Shown: positions 35,941 to 44,960 of the stretch, one piece after another
How positions within the stretch are numbered: the first letter of the stretch is position 1
Layout: each line of letters starts with the position of its first letter
Source: Thermocoleostomius sinensis A174
Lineage (GTDB): Bacteria; Cyanobacteriota; Cyanobacteriia; Elainellales; Elainellaceae
Length of the DNA: 64,000 nucleotides
Direction of reading: 5' to 3'
NCBI RefSeq assembly: GCF_026802175.1
Contig: NZ_CP113797.1
Coordinates: forward strand, 124,001-188,000
Notes under the pieces: model-generated
What the model was told of the DNA's origin: nothing
Database searches by the model: none
Seen by the model: only the letters and a program-made list of their open reading frames with translations
Position numbers and translations under genes: made by a program

Positions 35941-36601
35941 ACCTTCACTCCTAAACTGAACGCTGTTATGCTGAACTCAACATCATTAAGCTTCGTTCTG
36001 TGCATTTCTATCATTTTAGTGATGTGGTTTCACTGATCTTTACCAAAGTTTTACAAGTTTTTATAAAATCTCATTGATTGCGTTCGATCGGGGGCGATGG
36101 CCAGTTAAAGCGGGTTGCTCTCCACTCCGCAGCGCCGGGGACGACAATAATTGCCCTCATAGTCAACTTCTTAGCCTGGTGTATGAGAGTTGTTATGAGC
36201 GAATGTAGCGAATTTATTTTTCTCAAGTCTGTCACAATGGACACGGGACAGGGAGCAGGGAGAAGGATTCTACAACAATTCCTCACATGCTATTCCGTCA
36301 CGATCGCCATAAGGCTCTAAAGGTACCAATCCAGCCATTGCCAAGCTTTCATTTCGTTTGAACCTGAGAACCTCTGCACCTTTTGCCCCGTTTGGGCTTC
36401 AGGCGATGACAACCTGAAATCTTTTCCCGCCAAAGCTTTCTGAGACTTTTGTGTAATGGATTGCATAGAAGCAGTCCGGAGAACAGAGCGATTTCGCTCC
36501 TCCTTTCAGTTCTGCACACACTCGTATCACTGTCAGGGCGCTTCGCGAAGCGCCCTCAGCGGAACAAGTTATCTGTGCTGATCTGGGTCTTGGATCAGGC
36601 G
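35941..36601. other. 661-base intergenic region with two palindromes
   Basis: No convincing ORF; two ~70-codon frames lack ribosome-binding sites. It contains a 14-bp palindrome GAGCGATTTCGCTC (36486-36499) and the 22-bp perfect palindrome listed at 36535-36556, both downstream of the aminotransferase stop in the minus-strand sense. Confidence 0.4.
36535..36556. other. 22-bp perfect palindrome downstream of sugar operon
   Basis: AGGGCGCTTCGCGAAGCGCC with two further bases forms a perfect GC-rich palindrome. It lies 46 bases after the stop of the last gene of the minus-strand sugar operon. No T-run follows, so it may be a weak terminator, an RNA 3'-end stabiliser or a repeat remnant. Confidence 0.55.
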
Positions 36602-37726
36602 CTAGCAATCAGCAATCGCTGAACTCGCGGTCATGGCTTGAACCACTGTGTGAATGATGTAATCCACCTCATCGTCCGTGAGTTCTGGGTAAAGCGGCAG
36701 ACTGATGATGTCACGCCTTTGTTGCTCGGTGATGGGAAGATAGGTTCCCTGATCACGATACTCAGAGTAGGACGCTTGTAGGTGCACTGGAACCGGGTAA
36801 TGAATGATGGTGCCGATGCCTTTCTCTGCCAAGAACGCTTGAAACTGCTCCCGTTGGGGGACTCGGATCACATACAAATGGTAGACGTGAACCCGATCGG
36901 GTGCTTCTACGGGGCAGACCACATTCAACGATGAAAAGGCTTGATCATAGCGGCTAGCAATCTGCCGTCGCCGATCGTTCCATTGATCCAAGTACGGTAA
37001 TTTAGCGCTTAAGATCGCGGCTTGCAGTTCATCCAAGCGGCTATTAAATCCTTTAATGGCATGGTAGTAGCGCTTTTCCTGTCCATAATTGCGTAGCTTC
37101 GTCACCCGATCGGCAATCGTGGCATTGTTAGTGAGCACCAAACCACCATCGCCAAATGCTCCCAGGTTTTTGCTGGGATAGAAGCTAAACGCACCTGCAT
37201 GACCCATTGTGCCAGCCATACGCCCTTTATATTTAGCTCCTGTGGCTTGGGCACAGTCCTCCACAACCACCAACCCATAGCGGTTGGCAATTTCCAGAAT
37301 CGGGTCCATGTCGGCACACTGCCCATACAAGTGAACTGGTACGATCGCCTTAGTTTTCGACGTAATGCGTTCCTCAATGCGGGCTGGATCAATCGTGTAA
37401 GTCGTTTCGTCAATATCAACAAATACGGGAACTGCACCCGCAAATGAGATGGCTGACAGCGTTGGAACACAGGTGTTGGATACAGTAATCACCTCATCAC
37501 CCGGTTCAACCCCGCAAGCCAGCAGAGCCAAGTGAATGGCTTCGGTTCCAGAGCCAACGCCAACCCCATGCATTGCACCACAGTAAGTTGCAAATTCTGC
37601 TTCAAAGCGTTGAACGTGTTGCCCTAACACAAACCAGCCACTGCTGTATACTTCCTGTGTGGCGCGATCGATCGGTTCGCGAAGCTGATCATATTGCCGC
37701 TTCAAATCGCCAAATGGAATTTTCAT
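36602..37726 (-). CDS. DegT/DnrJ/EryC1/StrS-family sugar aminotransferase
   Basis: 374 residues from the ATG at 37726, whose first base is the last base of the upstream gene's TGA, indicating translational coupling. It is a PLP-dependent enzyme that transaminates keto sugars bound to nucleotides. The PLP lysine is Lys186 in FYPSKNLGAFGDGG, and GSGTEAIHLAL and EDCAQATGA are further family landmarks. It is the third gene of a minus-strand operon with an SDR epimerase and a glycosyltransferase, pointing to an amino sugar for cell-surface polysaccharide or glycolipid. Confidence 0.93.
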   Translation of the reverse strand: MKIPFGDLKRQYDQLREPIDRATQEVYSSGWFVLGQHVQRFEAEFATYCGAMHGVGVGSGTEAIHLALLACGVEPGDEVITVSNTCVPTLSAISFAGAVPVFVDIDETTYTIDPARIEERITSKTKAIVPVHLYGQCADMDPILEIANRYGLVVVEDCAQATGAKYKGRMAGTMGHAGAFSFYPSKNLGAFGDGGLVLTNNATIADRVTKLRNYGQEKRYYHAIKGFNSRLDELQAAILSAKLPYLDQWNDRRRQIASRYDQAFSSLNVVCPVEAPDRVHVYHLYVIRVPQREQFQAFLAEKGIGTIIHYPVPVHLQASYSEYRDQGTYLPITEQQRRDIISLPLYPELTDDEVDYIIHTVVQAMTASSAIADC

Positions 37727-38721
37727 CACTGCTCCAAATACTTAGGTAAATGTTCTTTGTAGTACGACAGCATGGCGGTAAAGCCATCTCGTAGCGGGGT
37801 CTTAGGTTGCCAACCAGTTAGCTCCGAGAACTTGCGACAGTCGCCATAGTAATCACCGATATCAATGCGTTTTTTCTCTGGCGGAAACGGAACAATCTCG
37901 TATTCACCGCCACCATTTAGTTCAACTAATAATTTCACTAAATCGAGCAAACTGATCACTTCTGAGCCACCTAAGTTAAAGATGTCGCCATAACATTCTT
38001 CTTTGGCTCCAGCTAATAACAGAGCATCGACGACATCATCGACATAATTCATATCTCGCAACTGCAACCCATCACCAAAAATACGAATCTTCTCGCCCTG
38101 AATGATTTGCCGCACAAACACACCAATAAATCCTTGACGATTATGTTTGAGCAATTGCCGCGGTCCAAATGTGTTGGTGAGTCGTAAAGAAACCGTATTC
38201 AGTCCATAGACGTTGTGGTAAAGAATGTGATACCACTCGCCTGCCAAGTTGTTGATGCCATTAACATCAGTGGGATAGATTGGATGTTTTTCATCAACCG
38301 GTAGATAGTGTGGCTTCCCATAAATTTGGCGCGTTCCGGCGAATACCACTCGCACAGTTGGATTGAACTTGCGACAAGCCTCCAGAATAAACACTTGCGC
38401 TCTAGTGTTTATGTCTAGATCCGTCAGCGGATCGGTCATGCTATCGATATGGCTAACTTGTCCTGCTAGGTTAAATAAATAATCTTTTCCTTTGACCAGA
38501 TACTCCATGCTATGAGAATCTCGGACATCGGAGAAGTTGATGCGAACTTTATCTTTGATTGGTTCAATATTAAATACATTACCGCCGTAATCTGGAATCA
38601 TCGAATCGACAATCGTCACGTCGGCTCCCATATGGGTCAGGCGAATGGCTAGATTGCTGCCAATAAAACCGAGTCCTCCAGTAATGAGAACTTTTTTACC
38701 AAAATAGACTTCTTCTAGCAT
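37726..38721 (-). CDS. extended SDR NAD-dependent sugar epimerase/dehydratase, altered active site
   Basis: 331 residues from the ATG at 38721, in front of the Rossmann motif KVLITGGLGFIGSN (GxxGxxG). Sequence landmarks fit nucleotide-sugar epimerase/dehydratases: FNLAGQVSHIDS, NTFGPRQ, RDMNYVDDVVDALL. The usual YxxxK catalytic pair is replaced: where relatives have YGxSKLAGE this protein reads NGINNLAGE, with Asn at both the Tyr and Lys positions. It could use a different mechanism or be catalytically impaired. Its stop overlaps the aminotransferase start by one base, so the two act together. Confidence 0.88.
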   Translation of the reverse strand: MLEEVYFGKKVLITGGLGFIGSNLAIRLTHMGADVTIVDSMIPDYGGNVFNIEPIKDKVRINFSDVRDSHSMEYLVKGKDYLFNLAGQVSHIDSMTDPLTDLDINTRAQVFILEACRKFNPTVRVVFAGTRQIYGKPHYLPVDEKHPIYPTDVNGINNLAGEWYHILYHNVYGLNTVSLRLTNTFGPRQLLKHNRQGFIGVFVRQIIQGEKIRIFGDGLQLRDMNYVDDVVDALLLAGAKEECYGDIFNLGGSEVISLLDLVKLLVELNGGGEYEIVPFPPEKKRIDIGDYYGDCRKFSELTGWQPKTPLRDGFTAMLSYYKEHLPKYLEQ

Positions 38722-38837
38722 TTTGAAGTTACATCTACAATCGTTTTTCTGGAATTGATGCGAAATTGATGTGGTAGTGCCCTCAGGTGAAAGACCAATC
38801 ACACACAATGTAATCAGCCTGTTGCGTCACTTCAGCG

Positions 38838-40154
38838 TTACTGCTCAACCAAGTTGGATTTGTTCCAAGTCAGTGACGGTCGATAGGAAACAGATGAATT
38901 CTTCTTTTGTGCTGCCAGTGTTTCCTCAAAGATTTCCACAATCCGATCGACTTTGGAATCCCAATCGAGATAATTACTGCGCACTCGTTGCAGGCTAGCT
39001 TCACCCATCTGCAACCGCAATTCTGGAGATTCCGACAGCCGAATCATCGCCGCCGCCAGTCCATTGATAAATTCTTCCTGGGTATTTAAGTCTACTAAAA
39101 TGCCACAGCTAGGATCAGCGTATTCGCCCGGGCCAGCCCAATTAGCAGCAATCACCGGCATTCCGATCGCCATCGCTTCTAGCATGGCACAGCCACCACA
39201 ATCGCGAATGGCAGGAACCATATACACATCGCATTCGCGCACCAACTCGGCGGCGGTTTCTAGAGGTAAGCGTCCGTGGAAAACCACTCGATCTTGTAGT
39301 CCTAGGGCTGCCACTTGATTCTTGATAGATTGATACAGTTCGCCATCTCCAATTAGTTCTAGAACTGAGTTAGTTTTAGCAGCCACTTGCTTAAAGGCTT
39401 CAATCAGAAACGGAATACCCTTTTGATCGACAAACCGCGCCATGTAAACAAAACGAGTGGGTTGGCTAGCGTCTTTAATGGGACGAGGCGTGGGTTTCCA
39501 CAACGACAAATCCACACCGCTTTCAACCACCTCGTAGATTTTTCCCCGACAACCTTTGGGCAATGCCTTAGCGGTGCGTTGATTAGCCACTAGCAGCACT
39601 TCTGCTTGCACTTTGCCAGGTACAATCCGATTCACGATTTCCGACATCACCCGCCCAAGTTGCGTTGAAATTCGACCGATCGGAGATTCGAGATGCCGAA
39701 AAGCTGGCGGAAAATCCATACCACCACACAACGGACCAATGGCGACAGGGGCACCCACATCATACATGCAGCTTAAGGCTTTAGGAGAAATGGGAGCGGG
39801 TTCAAACACAAGCTGAATATCAAATTTCTTCACTAGATCTTTAACGAGAAGGCGCGCTCTGCTTTGAGTAATCCAATGTACCCATTGACCTAGAATCAGA
39901 TCGCGAACGCGGAAGGGAATCCATTCACCAGCGTTATTAATTTTCTTTTGCAACGACGTGTCTTCGATGAAGTAAAATTTCTGAAAATCTTCATCGTTAG
40001 GATAACGCTCGCGTAGTTCTTCGCGATTGCGCTCATGACAAACCATCCAGACATCCACACCGCGTTGCCGCAGGCGCTCAAAGTAATAAATTGGCAGGGC
40101 TGCTTCTCCACTCATCCGCATCGATGCATTCTCAGTGGCAATTAGTACTTTCAT
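38838..40154 (-). CDS. glycosyltransferase family 4 (GT-B fold)
   Basis: 438 residues from the ATG at 40154, which has AGAAGG about ten bases upstream; 27 further open codons look non-coding. The C-terminal half has the GT4 signature: TRFVYMARFVDQKGIPFLIE, LIGDGELYQ, VVFHGRLP, then GGCAMLEAMAIGMPVIA (EX7E-type region). The N-terminal acceptor domain is less conserved. It would transfer a nucleotide-activated sugar to a glycan or lipid at the inner membrane. It is the first gene of the sugar operon, 116 bases before the epimerase. Confidence 0.9.
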   Translation of the reverse strand: MKVLIATENASMRMSGEAALPIYYFERLRQRGVDVWMVCHERNREELRERYPNDEDFQKFYFIEDTSLQKKINNAGEWIPFRVRDLILGQWVHWITQSRARLLVKDLVKKFDIQLVFEPAPISPKALSCMYDVGAPVAIGPLCGGMDFPPAFRHLESPIGRISTQLGRVMSEIVNRIVPGKVQAEVLLVANQRTAKALPKGCRGKIYEVVESGVDLSLWKPTPRPIKDASQPTRFVYMARFVDQKGIPFLIEAFKQVAAKTNSVLELIGDGELYQSIKNQVAALGLQDRVVFHGRLPLETAAELVRECDVYMVPAIRDCGGCAMLEAMAIGMPVIAANWAGPGEYADPSCGILVDLNTQEEFINGLAAAMIRLSESPELRLQMGEASLQRVRSNYLDWDSKVDRIVEIFEETLAAQKKNSSVSYRPSLTWNKSNLVEQ

Positions 40155-41169
40155 CCGGGCTATACCTTCTCGATAAAAATGATGGTTGTTATTGACTGTC
40201 TTGGCGCACGTAACGACACACCCAAATTTGGGCATCCAGTTTCGCCAAACTCGTTGAGAGACACGGCTGGCGAACTGAAATACCCTTGCTTCTTTACATC
40301 GGGCTATTCACAAATCCGCAAACGTTCAAGCCAATTAGACCCAACGGTTCACAGGGGTGTAATTGACTGAAAGAATTGAACGCGACGGTTGGCTACAGGA
40401 GACTTGTAACACCACGAGTGGCAATTATTTGCAGCAATTGTTGAGGGCTATTGCGTGGCTTTGGGCAGCAACAAGTGCGCAATTGGTTTAGAACAAGCGA
40501 TGCTCATCATTCCCCTTTGTTCAAAAAAACTAGTTCAAACTGGACTATCTTTTGAACGATCGCAGCACGAAGAATTCTGAAAAACTGGTAGAAATGCACT
40601 GATACTAGAATTTTCATTCTATTTATAGGAGATAGTCAACAAATTCTGACATATCCTGTTCAAGCCTTCTTAAAATGATTAAATTATCATCAAGAACCAT
40701 AAGACTGACTGAGAAAGTGGCAAGCAATTGTTTTAGTGCTGTTTACAACATTGGTGAGTTTAAGAAACGTTACAGCCGATTGTTGATTAAACCATTACTT
40801 GGGTTTTAAGAAAGGTTAAGCACCGCTCTAGGACATTGGGTTAACTAAATCATTCTCCTAGTGCTTTCTCGATTATTTAACTTGATTATTTAAACTCAAC
40901 CATTTAAGTAGATAGACCCTATTAGAGCGATCGTTGCCTGATCGATCGCTGAATCATCCAACTAATTTCGAGATTTTTGATTGTTCATCTCCTTCATGCC
41001 TGTATCACCCAATTAATTCTAGCGAAGCTTCTAATTGATTCGTGGTGCAATCTATGGGACTTATGTGTAAAGTGTCTATGAAGAAGTCAATTTATCATTT
41101 GCAGCACCGTTATCGGCGTCTTTATCGTTTTCGAAGATATCAGCACGGTCACAGCTTATGAACTGAGTC
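40155..41169. other. 1015-base intergenic region
   Basis: AT-rich, with no ORF over 65 codons that has a plausible start. It presumably carries the promoter of the minus-strand sugar operon. The only item worth noting is a 27-codon Arg/Tyr-rich frame at 41078-41161. Confidence 0.4.
41078..41161 (+). CDS. possible 27-residue Arg/His/Tyr-rich mini-protein
   Basis: An ATG-initiated frame encoding MKKSIYHLQHRY and then RRLYRFRRYQ before HGHSL and a TGA. The composition is very basic and aromatic. There is no clear Shine-Dalgarno sequence; chance is likely. Reported only as a candidate. Confidence 0.15.
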   Translation: MKKSIYHLQHRYRRLYRFRRYQHGHSL

Positions 41170-41544
41170 TTAATCATCTAACCGGAGCAATTTTCGGTAA
41201 AACGCCTGCGAGAAATCAGGACTGCGGTTGGATTTGAAGTAGAACAATACTTCAATTAAGAAATCAACAAACTCAAAGTTTGCCAGCGTCACTTCATAGC
41301 TCAATTCGGCATTGCCATCAAACTGCAATCGGCAGCGCGTGAGATCGGCTGGCAATGATGAGACACTCCAACTTGCCACGAACGAAATACTATCTCCGCC
41401 TTCAATTTTGCGAGTACCCTCTAAGTTGCCAGTTTGATATAGGCTGATGGCTAAAGGTAGGGCACTGCGTTTACGTCCTTGATAGTAGGGAGCATAGACA
41501 TTAACGTCGCGAGGATTTGCTGGTTGGAGTTTCTCAAGAGACAT
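41170..41544 (-). CDS. hypothetical protein of 124 residues
   Basis: The sequence is well-behaved and globular: a polar N-terminus (LEKLQPANPRDVNVYAPYYQ), mixed beta segments (GDSISFVASWSVSSLPADLT, LSYEVTLANFEFVDFLIEVL) and a basic, helical C-terminus. No signal peptide, Cys motifs or membrane helices. I do not recognise the family. Ordinary codon use suggests a real gene. It is monocistronic, with long gaps on both sides. Confidence 0.6.
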   Translation of the reverse strand: MSLEKLQPANPRDVNVYAPYYQGRKRSALPLAISLYQTGNLEGTRKIEGGDSISFVASWSVSSLPADLTRCRLQFDGNAELSYEVTLANFEFVDFLIEVLFYFKSNRSPDFSQAFYRKLLRLDD

Positions 41545-41839
41545 AGTGCTTTTCTTTGCAGGATTACCGAAGCGTGCTGCTATGGATGATTCGGCATGGT
41601 GTTTGTGTTTTAGTATTCCCAGAGATCAGGGTTGAGTTTCAAAGAGACAGGAAATTTCGGCACAGGCTGAGTCAAATTTGGCATGATCAATAGCAGCGGG
41701 ACCGTGAGGACAATTTGACTCGTTCAGATCTATACCCAATAGGTAGCGAACTCAAGAGATGGTCGTAGCTGTTTTGGCTATGGCTATAGAAGTTACACGA
41801 TAAACAAGCCAGACCAGATCAAGACACGAGACGAGGGTA

Positions 41840-43087
41840 GTGAGATTGCAGAAATTAGAGCAAGGCTTACAGATTGTGGTAGTGGGTGGCGGAGCCGCCG
41901 GGTTCTTTGCCGCGATCGCTTGTGCAGACGCCCATCCTCACACTCGCGTGGTGGTATTAGAGGCGAGTCAGCATCCCCTAGCAAAGGTGCGAATTTCTGG
42001 AGGAGGCCGCTGTAATGTCACCCATGCTTGTTTTGACCCAGCGCTGCTAATTCAGCACTATCCTAGAGGTGGCAAAGCCCTACGAGGAGCCTTTACCCGA
42101 TTTCAACCCCGCGATACGATCGCCTGGTTTGCGCAGCGTGGGGTGGACTTGAAAACCGAAGCCGATGGCCGCATGTTTCCTGTCACCGATGAGTCGAGTA
42201 CGGTGGTGAACTGTTTGCAGGAGGCGGCTGATCGGGCAGGGGTAGTGGTGAAAACGTCTGCGCCAGTGATGACGGTGAAACAGCAGGACGGCAAATTTAT
42301 GCTGAAATTGCGATCAGGCGAAGACCTCTTGGCAGATCGACTGCTGTTAGCAACTGGCAGCAATCCGCAAGGATATCGATTAGCGCAATCCTTGGGACAT
42401 TCGATCGAGCCGCCCGTTCCGTCTTTGTTTACCTTGAATATCGCTGACACGCAATTGCGAGAATTAGCCGGAGTGTCTGTGCCGCTGACACAGATTAAAC
42501 TATTGCTGCCAGATGAGAAACCACTGGAGCAAACCGGACCCCTGCTGATTACCCATTGGGGCATGAGTGGACCTGCCATTCTCAAACTTTCAGCTTGGGG
42601 AGCACGGTTACTGCACAAAGCTCAATACAGAGCCGATCTTCAGGTCAATTGGTTACCGCAACACAACCTAGAGCACCTTCGCCAAGTTCTGATGTCGGTT
42701 AAGGCAGAGCAAGGCAAGCGATCGATTGCGATGGCGTCTCCGTTTGAGCTATCGCGACGATTATGGCAATATTTGCTCAACCGGGCTGGTATTAGGGCGG
42801 GCGATCGCTGGGCAGATTTATCCAAAAAAGCACTCAACCAACTGCTGCAACAACTGACCCAGGGACGCTATGCCGTTCAAGGCAAGGGCGTGTTCAAAGA
42901 AGAATTTGTCACCTGTGGCGGCGTGCGCCTCAAGGACGTTGATTTCAGAACCATGCAGAGCCGCTGCTGTGAGCATCTTTATTTTGCAGGCGAACTTTTA
43001 GATATTGATGGCATTACAGGAGGATTTAATTTTCAAAGCGCCTGGACAACTGGCTGGATTGCCGGTCATGCGATCGGTGAGGAGTAG
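41840..43087 (+). CDS. YhiN/HI0933-family flavoprotein (NAD(P)/FAD-dependent oxidoreductase)
   Basis: 415 residues starting at GTG. The FAD-binding Rossmann motif IVVVGGGAAGFFAAIA (12-27) is followed by the family hallmark VRISGGGRCNVTHA, and near the C-terminus by GITGGFNFQSAWTTGW with CCEHLYFAGELLDIDG. These are diagnostic for the HI0933-like flavoprotein family, whose substrate is not established. It is probably cytoplasmic. Convergent with the GUN4 gene, only 20 bases between stops. Confidence 0.92.
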   Translation: MRLQKLEQGLQIVVVGGGAAGFFAAIACADAHPHTRVVVLEASQHPLAKVRISGGGRCNVTHACFDPALLIQHYPRGGKALRGAFTRFQPRDTIAWFAQRGVDLKTEADGRMFPVTDESSTVVNCLQEAADRAGVVVKTSAPVMTVKQQDGKFMLKLRSGEDLLADRLLLATGSNPQGYRLAQSLGHSIEPPVPSLFTLNIADTQLRELAGVSVPLTQIKLLLPDEKPLEQTGPLLITHWGMSGPAILKLSAWGARLLHKAQYRADLQVNWLPQHNLEHLRQVLMSVKAEQGKRSIAMASPFELSRRLWQYLLNRAGIRAGDRWADLSKKALNQLLQQLTQGRYAVQGKGVFKEEFVTCGGVRLKDVDFRTMQSRCCEHLYFAGELLDIDGITGGFNFQSAWTTGWIAGHAIGEE

Positions 43088-43107
43088 GGAATAATCAAAC
43101 CATCAAC

Positions 43108-43860
43108 TTATTGCCAAGCCGGATGAGACAGCAGGGCGTTGATCACCCGCACTCCTCGCAGTTGATTCGAGAGAGGCAAGTGTCCTTTAGGAGCCGCCAA
43201 GCTCCAGGTAAATTCATTGGGGTATCGAGTCCAGTTGTTTCCCGATTTCCAGCCAATTTGCGTCCACAGCTTTTCCCAATCCTTGCCTGCGCCCAGCCAC
43301 ACATCGCGCTGTACCGAGTAGCCAAACTTGCCTTCGGAATGAACGCGCCAGAGCGTATCGATTGTCTGCAAATCCGTGATAGGAAAGCGCTCAACTTCGG
43401 TAAAGTAAAGCCATTTGCGTTGAATGGCTAACTCGCCGGCCAACTCACATAGCTTTTCCAGCGTGAGCCGATCGGCTGTCAGGAAATCTTGCTTGGCCAG
43501 CGCTTGTTGCAAAGGAGTATAGTCAATGTCTCGCTCAGAGTGTAAGGGCACGATACCCTGAGGGAAATGCGCTTGTAAAAAGGTTTGAGCCTCAGCCGTA
43601 TTGTCTGCATAAAGAATTTGATAGGCGGCTCCTTCAATCATTCCCATCGATTGAGATGACCGCTCCAGCAAAAACGTCATGAGTCCTTTCCGACCCGTTT
43701 CACCCGACTCAGCCAGTTGTTTGACTAATTGCAGTTGATTGCGCACAGACTCCGACTTGAGCCGATCGAGCAGGTCAGTCATATAATCTACGGTGTTTTG
43801 TTCGGTAGAGCGGCTTTCAGGCGTGTTGGTGTTGGGTGGCTGCACGTCAGGCATGAACAT
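43108..43860 (-). CDS. GUN4-domain protein
   Basis: 250 residues. The N-terminal helical region (about 25-95; VRNQLQLVKQLAESGETG, then RKGLMTFLLERS) and the C-terminal GUN4 core (about 105-245; DYTPLQQALAKQDFLTADRL, then WKSGNNWTRYPNEFTWS) match the two-part cyanobacterial Gun4 layout. GUN4 binds protoporphyrin and Mg-protoporphyrin and stimulates Mg-chelatase in chlorophyll synthesis. Cyanobacteria have several GUN4-domain proteins. This has the length and N-terminal region expected of the genuine Gun4, so it is a good candidate for it, but a paralogue cannot be excluded. Confidence 0.85.
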   Translation of the reverse strand: MFMPDVQPPNTNTPESRSTEQNTVDYMTDLLDRLKSESVRNQLQLVKQLAESGETGRKGLMTFLLERSSQSMGMIEGAAYQILYADNTAEAQTFLQAHFPQGIVPLHSERDIDYTPLQQALAKQDFLTADRLTLEKLCELAGELAIQRKWLYFTEVERFPITDLQTIDTLWRVHSEGKFGYSVQRDVWLGAGKDWEKLWTQIGWKSGNNWTRYPNEFTWSLAAPKGHLPLSNQLRGVRVINALLSHPAWQ

Positions 43861-44021
43861 TTTGTAAACGGCACATTTCCCACTTTAATACGTTGAGGGA
43901 GAAGGCGGAAGAATGAGCGTTGTTGTAGGCACTCTTAATGGTGGATGGGCTAGTTGACTGACAAACCCTGGCTTCCTCATCCCCCACGCTTCTCCATGGG
44001 CTGTCCATTGAATGAGTTGCC

Positions 44022-44693
44022 CTAGCTGCCTGTTTCCCGCTCGGCGGGGGGGTGATAACCGCGCTCAAAGGCATAGCGAATTAGCTGCGATCGGCTCTCT
44101 AGGTTTAATTTGCTGAGAATGTTGCTGAGATGGGTTTGGACGGTACGAGGGCTGACAAATAGCCGATCGCCGATTTGCTTGTTAGTGTAGCCTTGAATTA
44201 CCTGCCAAAATACTTTTTCTTCGGCGGGTGTCAATGGCAGCGGCTCAGGGCTTTGAACTAGGTCAGGAGGTTGAGGTTGGGCGGGTTGTTGCTGTATGAG
44301 GCGGACAATTTCGGAATGAATGCGGCGCGATCGCTCTAGTTGAGATTCAATTTTGGCGACTAATTCTTTAGGGTCAAACGGTTTAATGAGATAGTCATCG
44401 GCTCCCATCTGGTGCCCTTGAATGCGATCGTCTAATTCTTTACGACTAGATAAAAAAATAAAAGGTACTAATTGTCCGGACCGGCTTGCTCTCAGACGCC
44501 GGCAAAATTCCAACCCATCCATTTCTGGCATCATCACATCCGACACAATCACATCGGGCGGGTTTTGCTCAACCATTGCCAACGCCTCAGCCCCAGAACT
44601 CGCTTCTAGAACTGAATATCCACGATTTTGTAGATAGCGGATTAGAGCAGTTTTGAGGGTGATATCGTCATCAACGATCAGGATCCTTTTCAT
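44022..44693 (-). CDS. NarL/FixJ-family response regulator
   Basis: 223 residues. The receiver domain has acidic residues at 8-10 (IVDDD), phospho-acceptor Asp52 (VIVSDVMMPEMDG) and Lys in IKPFDPKELV. A Gln/Pro-rich linker (about 138-152) leads to a LuxR-type helix-turn-helix (about 155-215; LTPAEEKVFWQVIQGYTNKQ, then SPRTVQTHLSNILSKL). It resembles the plastid-encoded Ycf29 type of regulator in layout. No kinase is adjacent. It lies 161 bases upstream of the GUN4 gene on the same strand. Confidence 0.92.
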   Translation of the reverse strand: MKRILIVDDDITLKTALIRYLQNRGYSVLEASSGAEALAMVEQNPPDVIVSDVMMPEMDGLEFCRRLRASRSGQLVPFIFLSSRKELDDRIQGHQMGADDYLIKPFDPKELVAKIESQLERSRRIHSEIVRLIQQQPAQPQPPDLVQSPEPLPLTPAEEKVFWQVIQGYTNKQIGDRLFVSPRTVQTHLSNILSKLNLESRSQLIRYAFERGYHPPAERETGS

Positions 44694-44960
44694 TCAAACT
44701 TCCATCTAACCTCAAACGAACAACGCCTAATGCACTCTGCTTCTACGAAAGCAACTCATGTCACTATCTACTACCCATTCATACCGCCAGATTGTAAGGA
44801 TTTTATAAATCCAATCTATACAATTCTTAAAAATCAAGGGTTCGAATTTCTTCACTTTTGCTTATGGGCAAGACGATTTGAAGGTGAAATCCGCTAATCT
44901 ACTGAAATCTGAATTGACTAACCCAACAGTCCTGCAATACCACAGGAGAACTCATTAGTG

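Noticed and set aside
44830-44860. GGGTTCGAATTTC, resembling a tRNA T-loop
   Set aside because: No anticodon arm, D-loop or acceptor complement nearby.
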